Part shown: positions 32,185 through 41,092 of the stretch, piece by piece | Layout of the letters: each line of letters begins with the position of its first letter | Position numbering within the stretch: the stretch's first letter is position 1 | Assembly (NCBI GenBank): GCA_002337455.1 | Contig: DDGC01000026.1 | Span: 1 to 49,749, forward strand | Reading direction: 5' to 3' | DNA: 49,749 nt | From: Rhizobiales bacterium UBA1912 | GTDB taxonomy: Bacteria > Pseudomonadota > Alphaproteobacteria > Rhizobiales > Devosiaceae | The notes under the pieces: generated by a model | Databases searched by the model: none | The model's input: only the letters and a program-made list of their open reading frames with translations | Told to the model about the DNA's origin: nothing | Made by a program: the position numbers and the translations under genes

Positions 32185-32212
32185 TTGACATTTAGTTTGT
32201 ATAAGCTAACTA
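32185..32212 (+). promoter_or_regulatory. ectA promoter with overlapping MarR-type operator
   Basis: TTGACA at 32185-32190 is a perfect -35 box; a weak -10 TAACTA follows at 32207-32212 (spacing 16). The spacer is occupied by TTAGTTTGTATAAGCTAA (32192-32209), an imperfect palindrome with TTAG/CTAA ends, and TTAGTT with AACTAA (32208-32213) are exact inverted arms. Binding there would block RNA polymerase. GGAGG precedes the ectA ATG. Confidence 0.6.
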
Positions 32213-32241
32213 ACTGCGCGAAAGCAAATTGGAGGCATCCC

Positions 32242-32802
32242 ATGAAACTCGCAGCAGTCAGCGATACGGACCTCAGCGCCGACCCGCGCTCATCCATTAC
32301 GATTCGCGCTCCCAAGCGCGAGGATGGCGCTGGTGTGTGGCAGCTCATTTCCGACACGACCTCGCTCGACGACAACTCGATGTATTGCAACCTGCTCCAG
32401 TGCAGCCACTTCGCGTCCACATGCGCGCTGGCTGAAATGGACGGTGAAATCGTCGGTTGGGTATCGGGCTACATTCCGCCCGAGCATCCCGACACCTATT
32501 TCGTCTGGCAGGTCTGCGTGGCCGAAAAGGCGCGCGGCAAGGGCATGGCCAAGCGCTTGATCAATGCAGTGCTGGCCCGCAAGGTCTGCGCTGGCGTCAC
32601 TCAGGTTCAGTCGACAATCACCAAGGACAACAAGCCCTCATGGGCCCTGTTCGGGTCGATCGCCGATACGCTGGACGCCGATTTGGTCCGTCAGCCGCAC
32701 TTCAAGCGCGACGATCATTTCGCCGGCCTGCACGACACCGAATTTCTTGTCACCATCGGCCCGTTCGAGCGCGCGGCGCTGCCCGTTCGTTCGGCCGCTT
32801 AA
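32242..32802 (+). CDS. ectA: L-2,4-diaminobutyrate N-acetyltransferase EctA
   Basis: This 186-residue GNAT-fold enzyme acetylates L-2,4-diaminobutyrate with acetyl-CoA, giving N-gamma-acetyl-diaminobutyrate, the second step of ectoine synthesis. The characteristic EctA sequence is present: IRAPKREDGAGVWQLI, LDDNSMYCNLLQCSHFASTCALAE, WVSGYIPPEHPDTYFVWQV, the acetyl-CoA loop ARGKGMAKRLI and TITKDNKPSWALF. The start is ATG 32242 behind GGAGG; the frame extends upstream through the promoter without meaning. It is the first gene of ectABCD-ask. Confidence 0.96.
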   Translation: MKLAAVSDTDLSADPRSSITIRAPKREDGAGVWQLISDTTSLDDNSMYCNLLQCSHFASTCALAEMDGEIVGWVSGYIPPEHPDTYFVWQVCVAEKARGKGMAKRLINAVLARKVCAGVTQVQSTITKDNKPSWALFGSIADTLDADLVRQPHFKRDDHFAGLHDTEFLVTIGPFERAALPVRSAA

Positions 32803-32900
32803 GAGATAGGGAACGCTGCCGCCACTGACTGCGGACCGGCAGCGCCATCAGATCTCATGCAGGCAAGAATTCCTTTAATTCCAAATTCCGCCGTCCCGCT

Positions 32901-32951
32901 CGAAGCGTCCCCGGCAAAAGTGGAAGACACTTTTGCGGATCGGGAGCGCGA
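32901..32951 (+). repeat. Intergenic palindromic repeat, copy 2 (ectA-ectB)
   Basis: The block CGAAGCGTCCCCGGC, AAAAGTGG, ACTTTTGCGGATCGG, GAGCGCGA resembles copies at 18951 and 34281. It ends 28 bases before the ectB ATG, with AAGGAGA between. It would form a stem in the mRNA between ectA and ectB. Confidence 0.65.
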
Positions 32952-32979
32952 TACGAGAAAGGCAAGGAGACAAGGCACA

Positions 32980-34260
32980 ATGACAACGACACATGAAACA
33001 TTCGATCGCGTCGAGAGCCAGGTTCGCTCTTATTCGCGCAGCTTCCCCAAACTCTTCGGCAGGGCCAAGGGTTCGATCATCTATGGCGAAGACGGCCGCG
33101 AATATATCGACTTTCTCGCCGGCTGTTCCTCGCTCAACTATGGGCACAACGACCCCGACATGCAGGCGGCCTTGGTCGATTACGTCACCTCCGACGGCAT
33201 CACCCACGGGCTCGATATGTTCACAAAGGCCAAGGAAGACTTCCTTGTCGCCTATGAAAACATCATCCTAAAGCCGCGTGGGCTGGACTATAAGCTAATG
33301 TTCACCGGCCCCACCGGCGCAAACGCCGTCGAGGCTGCGCTAAAGCTGGCCCGCAAGGTGACCGGACGCACCAATGTGATCGCCTTTACCAATGGCTTTC
33401 ATGGCATGACCCTTGGCGCGCTTGCCGCGACGGGCAATGCCGGTAAGCGCGGTGGTGCGGGTATCGATCTCAATGGCATCCACCGCGCACCCTTCGAGGG
33501 CTATTTCGGCGCCGATGTCGACACCGCCGATATGCTCGAACAGATGCTCGATGATCCTTCGGGCGGCATCGATGCCCCCGCGGCGATCCTCGTCGAGCCC
33601 GTTCAGGGTGAGGGCGGGCTGAACGCCGCTTCGGGCGAATGGCTCAAAAAGATCGAGACCATCGCCAAAAAGCACGGCGCGCTGTTCATCCTTGATGACA
33701 TTCAAGCCGGGTGCGGTCGCACGGGCACGTTCTTTTCCTTTGAAGAGTTCGGCCTCGACCCCGACATCATCACCCAGGCCAAGTCGCTTTCAGGCATGGG
33801 CCTGCCATTCGCGTTGACGCTTCTGAAGCCCGAGCACGACATCTGGAAGCCCGCCGAACACAACGGCACCTTCCGGGGCAACAACCATGCCTTTGTCACC
33901 GCTCGCGTGGCGCTGGAAAAATTCTGGAGCAACGATGCCTTCGCCAATTCGGTCAAGGCCAAGGGCGCCCACCTCGAAACGCGGCTCGGCGCCATCGCCA
34001 AGCGCTACGGGCTGGCCCTGCGCGGCCGCGGCATGATGATGGGCATCAACACCGAAAACGGTGATGTTGCGTCCGACATCTGCGCCAGGTGCTTCGACAA
34101 GGGTCTCATCATCGAGACTTCGGGCGGCCGCGACGAAGTGGTCAAGGTGCTCTGCCCGCTGACCATCGATATCGCACAGCTCGACAAGGGCCTCGACATT
34201 ATCGAGGACGCCTTTGAAGCCGTGCTCGACAAAAGTGTTTCGCGCGCAGCGGCCGAGTAA
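32980..34260 (+). CDS. ectB: Diaminobutyrate-2-oxoglutarate transaminase EctB
   Basis: This 426-residue class-III PLP aminotransferase converts aspartate-beta-semialdehyde to L-2,4-diaminobutyrate with glutamate as donor, the first committed ectoine step. Signatures: FLAGCSSLNYGHNDP, FTGPTGANAVEAALKLARKVTGR, NGFHGMTLGALAATGN, LVEPVQGEGGLN, LDDIQAGCGRTGTFFSFE and the PLP lysine in ITQAKSLSGMGLP. ATG 32980 follows AAGGAGA and gives the normal family length; the frame runs 41 codons upstream through the repeat. Confidence 0.96.
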   Translation: MTTTHETFDRVESQVRSYSRSFPKLFGRAKGSIIYGEDGREYIDFLAGCSSLNYGHNDPDMQAALVDYVTSDGITHGLDMFTKAKEDFLVAYENIILKPRGLDYKLMFTGPTGANAVEAALKLARKVTGRTNVIAFTNGFHGMTLGALAATGNAGKRGGAGIDLNGIHRAPFEGYFGADVDTADMLEQMLDDPSGGIDAPAAILVEPVQGEGGLNAASGEWLKKIETIAKKHGALFILDDIQAGCGRTGTFFSFEEFGLDPDIITQAKSLSGMGLPFALTLLKPEHDIWKPAEHNGTFRGNNHAFVTARVALEKFWSNDAFANSVKAKGAHLETRLGAIAKRYGLALRGRGMMMGINTENGDVASDICARCFDKGLIIETSGGRDEVVKVLCPLTIDIAQLDKGLDIIEDAFEAVLDKSVSRAAAE

Positions 34261-34280
34261 CCGGCGGCGCAGCGAACCGG

Positions 34281-34329
34281 AGCGCTCCCAGAAAAAGTGG
34301 TTGCCGGATTTTCGGTTCGGGAGCGCGAC
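34281..34329 (+). repeat. Intergenic palindromic repeat, copy 3 (ectB-ectC)
   Basis: AGCGCTCCCAGAAAAAGTGG, then TTGCCGGATTTTCGG and TTCGGGAGCGCGA. Outer arms CGCTCCC and GGGAGCG pair. It starts 20 bases after the ectB stop and ends 25 bases before the ectC ATG. It is the most symmetrical of the three copies. Confidence 0.7.
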
Positions 34330-34354
34330 CAAGAAAGAAAAAAGGAAAAAACCA

Positions 34355-34756
34355 ATGATCGTTCGTGATCTTCAAGACGCCCGTCAGGGCGACCGCCTCG
34401 TCAATTCCAATGGCTGGGATTCCACCCGCCTGCTTCTGGCTGGTGATGGCATGGGCTTTTCGTTCCACATCACTCGCATTCACGCCGGCACCAGCCACGA
34501 GTTTCACTACAAGCATCACTTCGAGAGCGTTTACTGCGTTTCGGGGGATGGTGAGATCGAGGATCTCGAAACCGGCACGGTCTACCAGATCAAGCCCGGC
34601 GTCATGTACGCGCTCGACAAGAACGACCGGCACCGCCTGACTGCCCGCGAGGAGATGGTGATGGCGTGCTGTTTCAACCCGCCGGTGACCGGCACCGAAG
34701 TCCATCGTGAGGATGGCTCGTATGCTCCGGCCGCCGAGTTGGCCGAAAGCGCCTAA
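34355..34756 (+). CDS. ectC: Ectoine synthase EctC
   Basis: This 133-residue cupin-fold enzyme closes N-gamma-acetyl-diaminobutyrate to ectoine. EctC hallmarks are MIVRDLQDA, GWDSTRLLLAGDGMGFSFHITRIHAG, HEFHYKHHFESVYCVSGDGEIEDL, YQIKPGVMYALDKNDRHRL and ACCFNPPVTGTEVHREDGSYA. The metal-binding Glu/Tyr/His positions within FHYKHHFESVYCVSG and DRHRL appear intact. It starts at ATG 34355 after AAAGGA. Confidence 0.97.
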   Translation: MIVRDLQDARQGDRLVNSNGWDSTRLLLAGDGMGFSFHITRIHAGTSHEFHYKHHFESVYCVSGDGEIEDLETGTVYQIKPGVMYALDKNDRHRLTAREEMVMACCFNPPVTGTEVHREDGSYAPAAELAESA

Positions 34757-34796
34757 AGCGCACCTGCACACCCCGAACCAAGGAGTAGAGGAAGCA

Positions 34797-35723
34797 ATGA
34801 CACTCTCTGCCGTTCACACCCGATCTGACGCCTATCCAACACGGCTTGCCGAGGAAAACTGGCTCGAGCGCAAGGATCCCGTCTTCTGGGGCAACTGGAC
34901 GCCCCAGGCGCCGTTGACCCGCGCTCAGACCGAAGAATTCGACAAGAATGGCTTTCTGGTCCTCAACAACGTCTTTTCGCCCGCCGAGGTAGCAAAGCTG
35001 CAGGCCGAATCGCGTCGTCTGCGGTCCGGCGAGGCCGGCCTCAACTCCGATAATGTGGTGACCGAACCCGATTCGGATGCGGTGCGCACCATTTTCCGGC
35101 TTGAGGACGAGAGCGCGCTGTTCAACCGGGTTGCCCGCGACGAGCGTATTGCCGGAAAGATCAGCTTCCTGCTCGATGATGATCTTTATCTTCACCAGAG
35201 CCGGCTCAACTACAAGCCCGGCTTTACCGGCAAGGAATTCTACTGGCATTCCGATTTCGAGACATGGCACGCCGAAGATGGCATGCCGCGCATGCGGGCC
35301 ATTTCCGCTTCGATCCTGCTCACGGACAATGACGCGCTCAACGGTCCGCTGATGCTCATGCCCGGCTCGCACAAGCACTACGTGTCCTGCGCCGGTGAAA
35401 CGCCGGATGACAACCACAAATCCTCGCTCAAAAAGCAGGAAATTGGTGTCCCCAGCCACAAGGCACTCAGCGATCTGGCCGCAAAATTCGGCGTCGAATA
35501 CGCCTCGGGCAAGGCTGGAACGGTGATCCTGTTCGAATGCAACACGATCCACGGCTCGAACGGCAACATTACCCCGTTCCCGCGCTCCAATGCGTTCTTT
35601 GTCTATAATTCCTGGTCCAACCGGGTCGAAGAGCCGTTCGCGGCGAACAAGCCCCGTCCTGACTTTCTTTCGAACCGCGACCCCAACGGTCCGTTCGAGA
35701 TTGTCTCGGGCAAACTCGAATAG
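34797..35723 (+). CDS. ectD: Ectoine 5-hydroxylase EctD
   Basis: This 308-residue 2-oxoglutarate/Fe(II) dioxygenase of the PhyH family hydroxylates ectoine to 5-hydroxyectoine. The signature FYWHSDFETWHAEDGMPRMRA supplies two iron ligands (His and Asp of HSD), and the third His is in TIHGSNGN; LMLMPGSHKHYVSCAGETP and PRSNAFFVYNSW are also typical. ATG 34797 follows AGGAGTAGAGGAAG. Its presence means that the strain should make hydroxyectoine, often linked to heat or desiccation tolerance in addition to salt. Confidence 0.97.
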   Translation: MTLSAVHTRSDAYPTRLAEENWLERKDPVFWGNWTPQAPLTRAQTEEFDKNGFLVLNNVFSPAEVAKLQAESRRLRSGEAGLNSDNVVTEPDSDAVRTIFRLEDESALFNRVARDERIAGKISFLLDDDLYLHQSRLNYKPGFTGKEFYWHSDFETWHAEDGMPRMRAISASILLTDNDALNGPLMLMPGSHKHYVSCAGETPDDNHKSSLKKQEIGVPSHKALSDLAAKFGVEYASGKAGTVILFECNTIHGSNGNITPFPRSNAFFVYNSWSNRVEEPFAANKPRPDFLSNRDPNGPFEIVSGKLE

Positions 35724-35799
35724 CCCGTAACCGGGCCATCAACCATTCGGCGGGATGTCCTCATTCCGCCGGGCACCCCGACCCAATCGGAGGGAACAA

Positions 35800-37254
35800 G
35801 TGACAGCCAAGACCCACACAGTCGAAAAAATCGGTGGCACGTCGATGTCGCGCAGCCAGGAGCTTTTGCGCACCGTGCTTGTCGGCGACCGGAAGGGCTC
35901 TGCGCTCTATAATCGTATTTTCGTCGTGTCCGCTTACGGCGGCATGACCGACGCCCTGCTCGAACACAAGAAATCGGACGAGCCCGGCGTCTATGCGCTG
36001 TTTGCGAGCGCCGAAAGCGGTTGGCAATGGGGCGATGCGCTCTCTTCGGTCGCTTCGAAAATGGTCGAAAAGAACGCCGAGATATTCCCCGACGCCGCGA
36101 CCCGCGAACAGGCCGACAAGTTCATCCGCGAGCGGATCGAGGGTGTGCGCTCCTGTCTGATCGACCTTTCGCGCCTGTGCTCGTTCGGTCATTTCCAGCT
36201 CGAAGCGCATCTCCTCACTGTGCGCGAAATGCTCTCGGCGCTGGGCGAGGCGCAGTCGGCATTCAACACTGCCCTGCTGCTCAACCAGAACGGGGTCAAC
36301 GCCCGTTTCATCGATTTGACCGGCTGGCGCCAGGATGGCGAATTGCCGCTCGACGAGCATATCGCGCGCCAGTTCGATGGCGTCGATTTCGAAACCGAGT
36401 TGCCCATCGTCACCGGCTATGCCCAGTGCGCCGAACAGTTGATGAAAACCTATGACCGTGGCTATTCCGAAGTGACGCTGTCCCGCGTGGCGGTGGTGAC
36501 CGGCGCCACCGAGGCGATCATCCACAAGGAGTTCCACCTCTCTTCGGCCGATCCCAAACTGGTCGGTTCGGACAAGGTGCAGGTTATTGGCGAAACCAAC
36601 TACGACGTCGCCGATCAGCTCTCCAACATGGGTATGGAAGCCATCCACCCGCGCGCGGCCAAATCGCTGCGCCAGGCTGGTATTCCGCTGCGCGTCACCA
36701 ACGCGTTCGAGCCCGATCATCCGGGCACCGTCATCATGAGCGACCTGGCACCCAAGACGCCCGGCGCCGAGATCGTCACGGGGCTCAAGGGCGTATTCGC
36801 GCTCGAATTTTACGATCAGGACATGGTCGGGGTGAAGGGCTACGACACAAAAATCCTCGAGGCCCTGACACGCCACAAGGTCTGGATCATTTCCAAGACC
36901 TCGAACGCCAACACCATCACCCATTATCTCAAGGGGTCGATGAAGGCGATCAAGCGGGTCGAAACCGATCTGGCTCAGGCGTTTCCGACGGCCAGCACCA
37001 CGCTGCGCAAGCTCGCCATGGTTTCGGCCATCGGGCGTGACCTGGGCGGCGTCCGGATCCTGCCTCGCGCCATCGCCGCGCTTGAGGATGCCGGGATCGA
37101 ACCGATCGGGCTGACCGACATGATCCGCAAGGTCGATCTGCAGGTCCTCGTCGAGGAAAAAGACTTCGACGCCGCGATCATCGCGCTCCACAAAGGTCTT
37201 GTGGAAGAGCGAGCCGAGCGTAAGGCGCGAGCAGACATTCGTCGCGTTGCCTGA
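35800..37254 (+). CDS. ask: Ectoine-pathway aspartate kinase (Ask_Ect)
   Basis: This 484-residue specialised aspartokinase feeds the pathway with aspartyl phosphate. VEKIGGTSMSRSQELL carries the KxGGTS-type nucleotide-binding start. The kinase domain includes ARFIDLTGWR and GATEAIIHKEFHLSSADPKLV, and two ACT-like repeats occupy the C-terminus. Ask_Ect enzymes are relatively insensitive to lysine/threonine feedback, which suits osmolyte overproduction. GTG 35800 follows GGAGGGA at 6 bases. It is the last gene of the ect operon and is followed by a strong terminator. Confidence 0.93.
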   Translation: MTAKTHTVEKIGGTSMSRSQELLRTVLVGDRKGSALYNRIFVVSAYGGMTDALLEHKKSDEPGVYALFASAESGWQWGDALSSVASKMVEKNAEIFPDAATREQADKFIRERIEGVRSCLIDLSRLCSFGHFQLEAHLLTVREMLSALGEAQSAFNTALLLNQNGVNARFIDLTGWRQDGELPLDEHIARQFDGVDFETELPIVTGYAQCAEQLMKTYDRGYSEVTLSRVAVVTGATEAIIHKEFHLSSADPKLVGSDKVQVIGETNYDVADQLSNMGMEAIHPRAAKSLRQAGIPLRVTNAFEPDHPGTVIMSDLAPKTPGAEIVTGLKGVFALEFYDQDMVGVKGYDTKILEALTRHKVWIISKTSNANTITHYLKGSMKAIKRVETDLAQAFPTASTTLRKLAMVSAIGRDLGGVRILPRAIAALEDAGIEPIGLTDMIRKVDLQVLVEEKDFDAAIIALHKGLVEERAERKARADIRRVA

Positions 37255-37284
37255 TGGATGCCTCCGATGGCAACGCAACGACAG

Positions 37285-37313
37285 GCCGGTCCCCTCCCGG
37301 GGGCCGGCTTTTT
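37285..37313 (+). terminator. Terminator of the ectABCD-ask operon
   Basis: GCCGG (37285-37289) pairs with CCGGC (37304-37308), and inner CCCC with GGGG, followed by TTTTT (37309-37313). It lies 30 bases after the ask stop codon. Confidence 0.85.
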
Positions 37314-37320
37314 CATGCGG

Positions 37321-37992
37321 TCAGAATGGAGGTTCGGACCGAAACACCACAGGTTCCCCGCCGCTGGGGTGGCGAAACCCAAGTTCCGCCGCGTGCAATT
37401 GCAGCCGATCGGCAGCCACCAGCGCCTCGCCGGTCGCGTAGAACTCGTCGCCAAGGATCGGATGCCCGATCTCTTTCATGTGCACACGCAATTGATGCGT
37501 GCGCCCGGTAATGGGGATGAGTTTCAGCCGCGTTGCGTGGTCCTCGCGCCCGATCACCTGCCAGCGGGTCTGGCTCGCGCGGCCCCGGGCGTGATTGACT
37601 TCCTGGCGTGGCTTGTTCTCCCAATCGGTCGCCAGCGGCAGGTCGACAAGGCCCTCGTCCTCCGCCACCTGGCCCCAGACACGAGCGATGTAGAACTTGG
37701 TTGTCTGGCGATATTCGAACTGTTTGCCGATATGGCCATGGGCGGCCTTGTGCTTGGCCATGATGATGATGCCGGACGTGTCCTTGTCCAGCCTGTGGAT
37801 CGTCCCGGCGCCGGCAAACCGTTCCAGCGCCCGGCTCTGCAGACTGTCGAACAGTTGCGGGTCCTTGCCCGGAACGCTCAAAAGGCCCGACGGCTTGTTG
37901 AAGACGACGATGTCGTCATCCTCATGCACGATGTCGAGCCAGGGTTCGGTGGGCGGGCGGTAGTCGAAGGTCTTGGGCATGGGATTGAGCAT
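37321..37992 (-). CDS. RNA pseudouridine synthase, RluA family
   Basis: This 223-residue enzyme converts uridine to pseudouridine in rRNA and/or tRNA. The catalytic motif is IHRLDKDTSG (Asp 69); other family segments are IVVFNKPSGLLSVPG, IPITGRTHQLRVHM and GHPILGDEFYA. No S4 domain is present and the length matches short RluA itself (23S rRNA U746 and tRNA U32 in E. coli), so RluA is likely though not certain. ATG 37992 follows GAGGG. It is convergent with the ect operon. Confidence 0.88.
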   Translation of the reverse strand: MLNPMPKTFDYRPPTEPWLDIVHEDDDIVVFNKPSGLLSVPGKDPQLFDSLQSRALERFAGAGTIHRLDKDTSGIIIMAKHKAAHGHIGKQFEYRQTTKFYIARVWGQVAEDEGLVDLPLATDWENKPRQEVNHARGRASQTRWQVIGREDHATRLKLIPITGRTHQLRVHMKEIGHPILGDEFYATGEALVAADRLQLHAAELGFRHPSGGEPVVFRSEPPF

Positions 37993-38134
37993 GCTGACCC
38001 TCTATCAGCAATAGGCCGGGGCGAAAAGTTATCGCATTGCCCGATTGTCGCCCACAATTTGCCACATCCGCTCCCATTATTGTGAACCGTGTGCTAAGCG
38101 CACGGCTCAGGGTTCAATTTCTTTTTCGGGTCTC

Positions 38135-39019
38135 ATGATCGCAAAACGGCTGATCGCGCTGTTTGCCGCCCTCGTTCTGGGGTTGTCGGCTGTCCCTGCC
38201 AGCGCGCAGAGCCATTCGCGTGGAGAGATCGAGATCCTCGCGCAATATTACGCACAGTATTACGGCGTCCCGCTCGAACTGGTCCGTCGCGTCATCAATC
38301 GCGAAAGCACCTTCAATCCCTCGGCCCGCAATGGTCCCTATTACGGGCTCATGCAGATTCTCCCCGCCACGGCCGGGACCATGGGCTTCCGTGGCCAACC
38401 GACCGATCTGCTCAATGCCGAAACCAATATGATCTACGCCGTCAAATACCTGCGCGGCGCCTGGCTTTTGGCCAATGGCAGTCATGATCGCGCCGTCCAG
38501 CTCTACGCAAAGGGCTATTATTACGAAGCCAAGGCCGCCGGCCTGCTCGAGGAAACCGGCCTGAGACCGGGACCGGCTACGCCCATCGCGCCCGCGCCGC
38601 CGCAGTTCCAGGCGCCCGTTGTCGCCGCCGTCACCCCGCCGCCGCCCGTCGCTGATGTCGTTCAAACGATCGAAGTCGCAGCCGCCGAGCCGGTCGAAGC
38701 GGTATTTGAAAGCACGCCGCTCGGTTTCCTGCCGCCCTCCCGCCCGCTCGGTCTCCAGATCGAGGACACCGCGCCCGCCGGGGCCGAGGCGCTCGTCGCC
38801 ATAGCTGCGGTGGAGGCGCCTGCGGCGACGCCCACACTGGCGCAGGCCGAGGCCGCCGAACCCGCACCGGAACGTCTGGCCTACGCCGAATACCGCGCGT
38901 CCAGTGACATACCCCAACCGGCGATCGCCTCGCGGGCCGGTACGCAGTTGCGCCCATCCATCGATCTCGTCACGAGCACCTTTGCTCTGCTCGATTCGAT
39001 GGCCACGGCGCGGCGCTGA
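38135..39019 (+). CDS. Exported lytic transglycosylase (SLT domain)
   Basis: This 294-residue protein has a signal peptide (1-24, MIAKRLIALFAALVLGLSA...ASA) and an N-terminal SLT lysozyme-like domain: catalytic Glu 57 in INRESTFNPSA, then YYGLMQILPATAGTMGFRG and NMIYAVKYLRGAWLLANG. It cleaves peptidoglycan glycan strands to anhydromuropeptides. Residues from about 150 onward form a Pro/Ala/Glu-rich low-complexity tail. The tail is unusual and may span the periplasm or recruit partners. ATG 38135 has no strong ribosome-binding site but fixes the signal peptide. It is divergent from the pseudouridine synthase. Confidence 0.88.
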   Translation: MIAKRLIALFAALVLGLSAVPASAQSHSRGEIEILAQYYAQYYGVPLELVRRVINRESTFNPSARNGPYYGLMQILPATAGTMGFRGQPTDLLNAETNMIYAVKYLRGAWLLANGSHDRAVQLYAKGYYYEAKAAGLLEETGLRPGPATPIAPAPPQFQAPVVAAVTPPPPVADVVQTIEVAAAEPVEAVFESTPLGFLPPSRPLGLQIEDTAPAGAEALVAIAAVEAPAATPTLAQAEAAEPAPERLAYAEYRASSDIPQPAIASRAGTQLRPSIDLVTSTFALLDSMATARR

Positions 39020-39157
39020 CCGTGCCTGGTCTGCGACACCCCGATCACAATCGTGCCCCTGATGTAGTTGGCGGGGTTGCCGTTAACCCCCTCTGTGCTA
39101 GGATTTTGGTCAAATTGGAACGATCTGCCTCGCAGTTCGGCCCTCCAGTTGAGCGGA

Positions 39158-41092
39158 ATGGATAGTGTGGGTTGCGTACCAGCCGTGAAAGCCAACAAGC
39201 GCCATAGCCTGATTGCCCTTTGCGTGGCCGGTACGCTTCTCACCGGCCCGGCACTCGGATTCGAGCTCTTCGGCATCCAGTTCTTTGGCTCGGAGGCCGA
39301 GGACGCCAACGCGGTGATTGCCGATCCGCGCACCTATGATCTGACATTTGAAACCGGCACCGAAGGTCCGGTCGACGGCGCGCTGCGCGGAGCGTCCAGC
39401 CTCTGGGGCGGCCGCGATGAGCCCGCTTCGGGCGTGCCCGGCCTTCTGGCCATGGCGCGTGGCGATTATGCCCGCATGACCGGCGCACTCTACAATCTGG
39501 GCTATTACGGCGGCGCGATCTCCATTCTGGTCAATGGACGCGAGGCGTCTTCAATTCCGCCCGACGCCACCTTGCCCGAACCAAGCCAGATCCGGGTTAC
39601 TGTTGATCCGGGCCCTGAATTTGTCTTCGGCCCCCTGCGCGTCGCCAACCGCGCGCCAATGCCGGTAATCGAAGCCGATGTGGTCGAGCTGCCCTCCGAA
39701 ATAGGGTTCGTCACCGGTCAGGTGGCGCGTGCCACGGTCATCGCCCAGGCCGAGCAACGGCTTGTCGAAGCCTGGCGCCAACTCGGCTATCCCAAGGCGC
39801 AGATCGCCTCGCGCGATGTGGTCGCCGATCATCCCAGCCGTACGCTGGAAGTTTCCATAACACTCGATCCGGGTGCCTACGCCGCCATCGGCCCTATCGG
39901 GGTCGAGGGCACCCAAAACATGAGCCCGGCCTTTATCGTGCGCCAGACCGGGTTGGTGCAGGGTGCCGAATACGATCCCGACGATATCGAACGGGCCCGC
40001 GAGCGGCTGACCCGGCTGGGCGTTTTCCGCTCGATGCGCATCGAGGCCGCCCAGCAGGTTTCGGCCAACGGGCTGCTGCCCTACCAGATCATCGTACAGG
40101 AACAGGCCCTGCGCCGCTTCGGCTTCGGCGCCAGCTACGGCACGCTCGACGGGCTGGGCGTGGAAGGCTACTGGCTGCACCGCAACCTGTTCGGTGAGGC
40201 CGAGCGCCTGCGGCTCGATGCCAAGGTGGCCGGCATCAGCTTCCCCATCGACACCGCAGAGTTCGATTACGCCTTCGGCGGCACCTTCACCAAGCCGGGC
40301 ATCTATACCCCCGAGACCGATCTTGTGGCTTCGCTCAGCGCCGACCGCTCGGTCCTGCCGCTCTATACCGAAACCTCCGTTCAGGGCCGCCTCGGTATCG
40401 AACAGCTCTTCACCGACGATATCTCCGGCAGTGTCGGACTGCAGTTCCAGCACTCCTATTTCGAAGATGATGCGACCTTCGGAAACCGCAATTTCACCTC
40501 GGCCGGCCTCTATGGGCGCGGCGTGTTCGACAATCGCGACTCCGATCTCGACCCCACGGAGGGCTTCTATCTCGAAGCCACGATCGATCCGCTCTACGAG
40601 TTCGAATACGAGAATTTCCTGGCCCGGGCGACGGTTGAAGGCCGCGCCTACTTCGCCTTCGACGAGGACGCCAATTACATTCTCGCCGCCCGCGTCAGGG
40701 CCGGCGCCGTGGCCGGTCCATCGCTCACCGAAATCCCGCCCGACCTGTTGTTCTTTGCCGGTGGCGGCGGCTCGGTGCGCGGCTACGCCTATCGCTCCAT
40801 CGGTGTCGACGATGGCCTGGGCAACATCACCGGCGGCCGTTATCTCCTCGAAGCCTCGGTCGAAGGCCGCGTGCGGTTCAACGATCAGTTCGGCGCCGTG
40901 GCGTTCGTCGATGGGGGCTATGTCGCCGCCGATACCTTCCCCGGCCTTGAACAACTGCGCCTCGGGGCGGGCGTCGGCATCCGCTATTATACGGCGCTCG
41001 GTCCCTTGCGCCTTGACGTCGCTGTGCCTTTGAACAAGAGCCCGGGCGATCCCGATTACGCGCTCTATGTCGGTATAGGACAGTCGTTCTGA
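39158..41092 (+). CDS. tamA: Outer-membrane translocation protein TamA
   Basis: This 644-residue BamA-superfamily (Omp85) protein of the translocation and assembly module has, after a signal-like stretch (SLIALCVAGTLLTGPALG), three POTRA-type domains (about 75-300), including GDYARMTGALYNLGYYGGAI and PDDIERARERLTRLGVFRSMRI. The 16-strand barrel follows, with the conserved ARVRAGAVAG and FFAGGGGSVRGYAYRSIG lid-lock region. The protein ends GIGQSF with the C-terminal Phe of outer-membrane barrels. The start is uncertain: ATG 39158 or GTG 39185; the frame opens earlier. It overlaps tamB by one base. Confidence 0.88.
   Translation: MDSVGCVPAVKANKRHSLIALCVAGTLLTGPALGFELFGIQFFGSEAEDANAVIADPRTYDLTFETGTEGPVDGALRGASSLWGGRDEPASGVPGLLAMARGDYARMTGALYNLGYYGGAISILVNGREASSIPPDATLPEPSQIRVTVDPGPEFVFGPLRVANRAPMPVIEADVVELPSEIGFVTGQVARATVIAQAEQRLVEAWRQLGYPKAQIASRDVVADHPSRTLEVSITLDPGAYAAIGPIGVEGTQNMSPAFIVRQTGLVQGAEYDPDDIERARERLTRLGVFRSMRIEAAQQVSANGLLPYQIIVQEQALRRFGFGASYGTLDGLGVEGYWLHRNLFGEAERLRLDAKVAGISFPIDTAEFDYAFGGTFTKPGIYTPETDLVASLSADRSVLPLYTETSVQGRLGIEQLFTDDISGSVGLQFQHSYFEDDATFGNRNFTSAGLYGRGVFDNRDSDLDPTEGFYLEATIDPLYEFEYENFLARATVEGRAYFAFDEDANYILAARVRAGAVAGPSLTEIPPDLLFFAGGGGSVRGYAYRSIGVDDGLGNITGGRYLLEASVEGRVRFNDQFGAVAFVDGGYVAADTFPGLEQLRLGAGVGIRYYTALGPLRLDVAVPLNKSPGDPDYALYVGIGQSF

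Noticed and set aside
35761..37278. 505-codon open frame antisense to the ectoine aspartate kinase
   Set aside because: It is a shadow produced by GC-rich codon bias; the plus strand encodes a clear aspartokinase and the antisense product has no recognisable domain.
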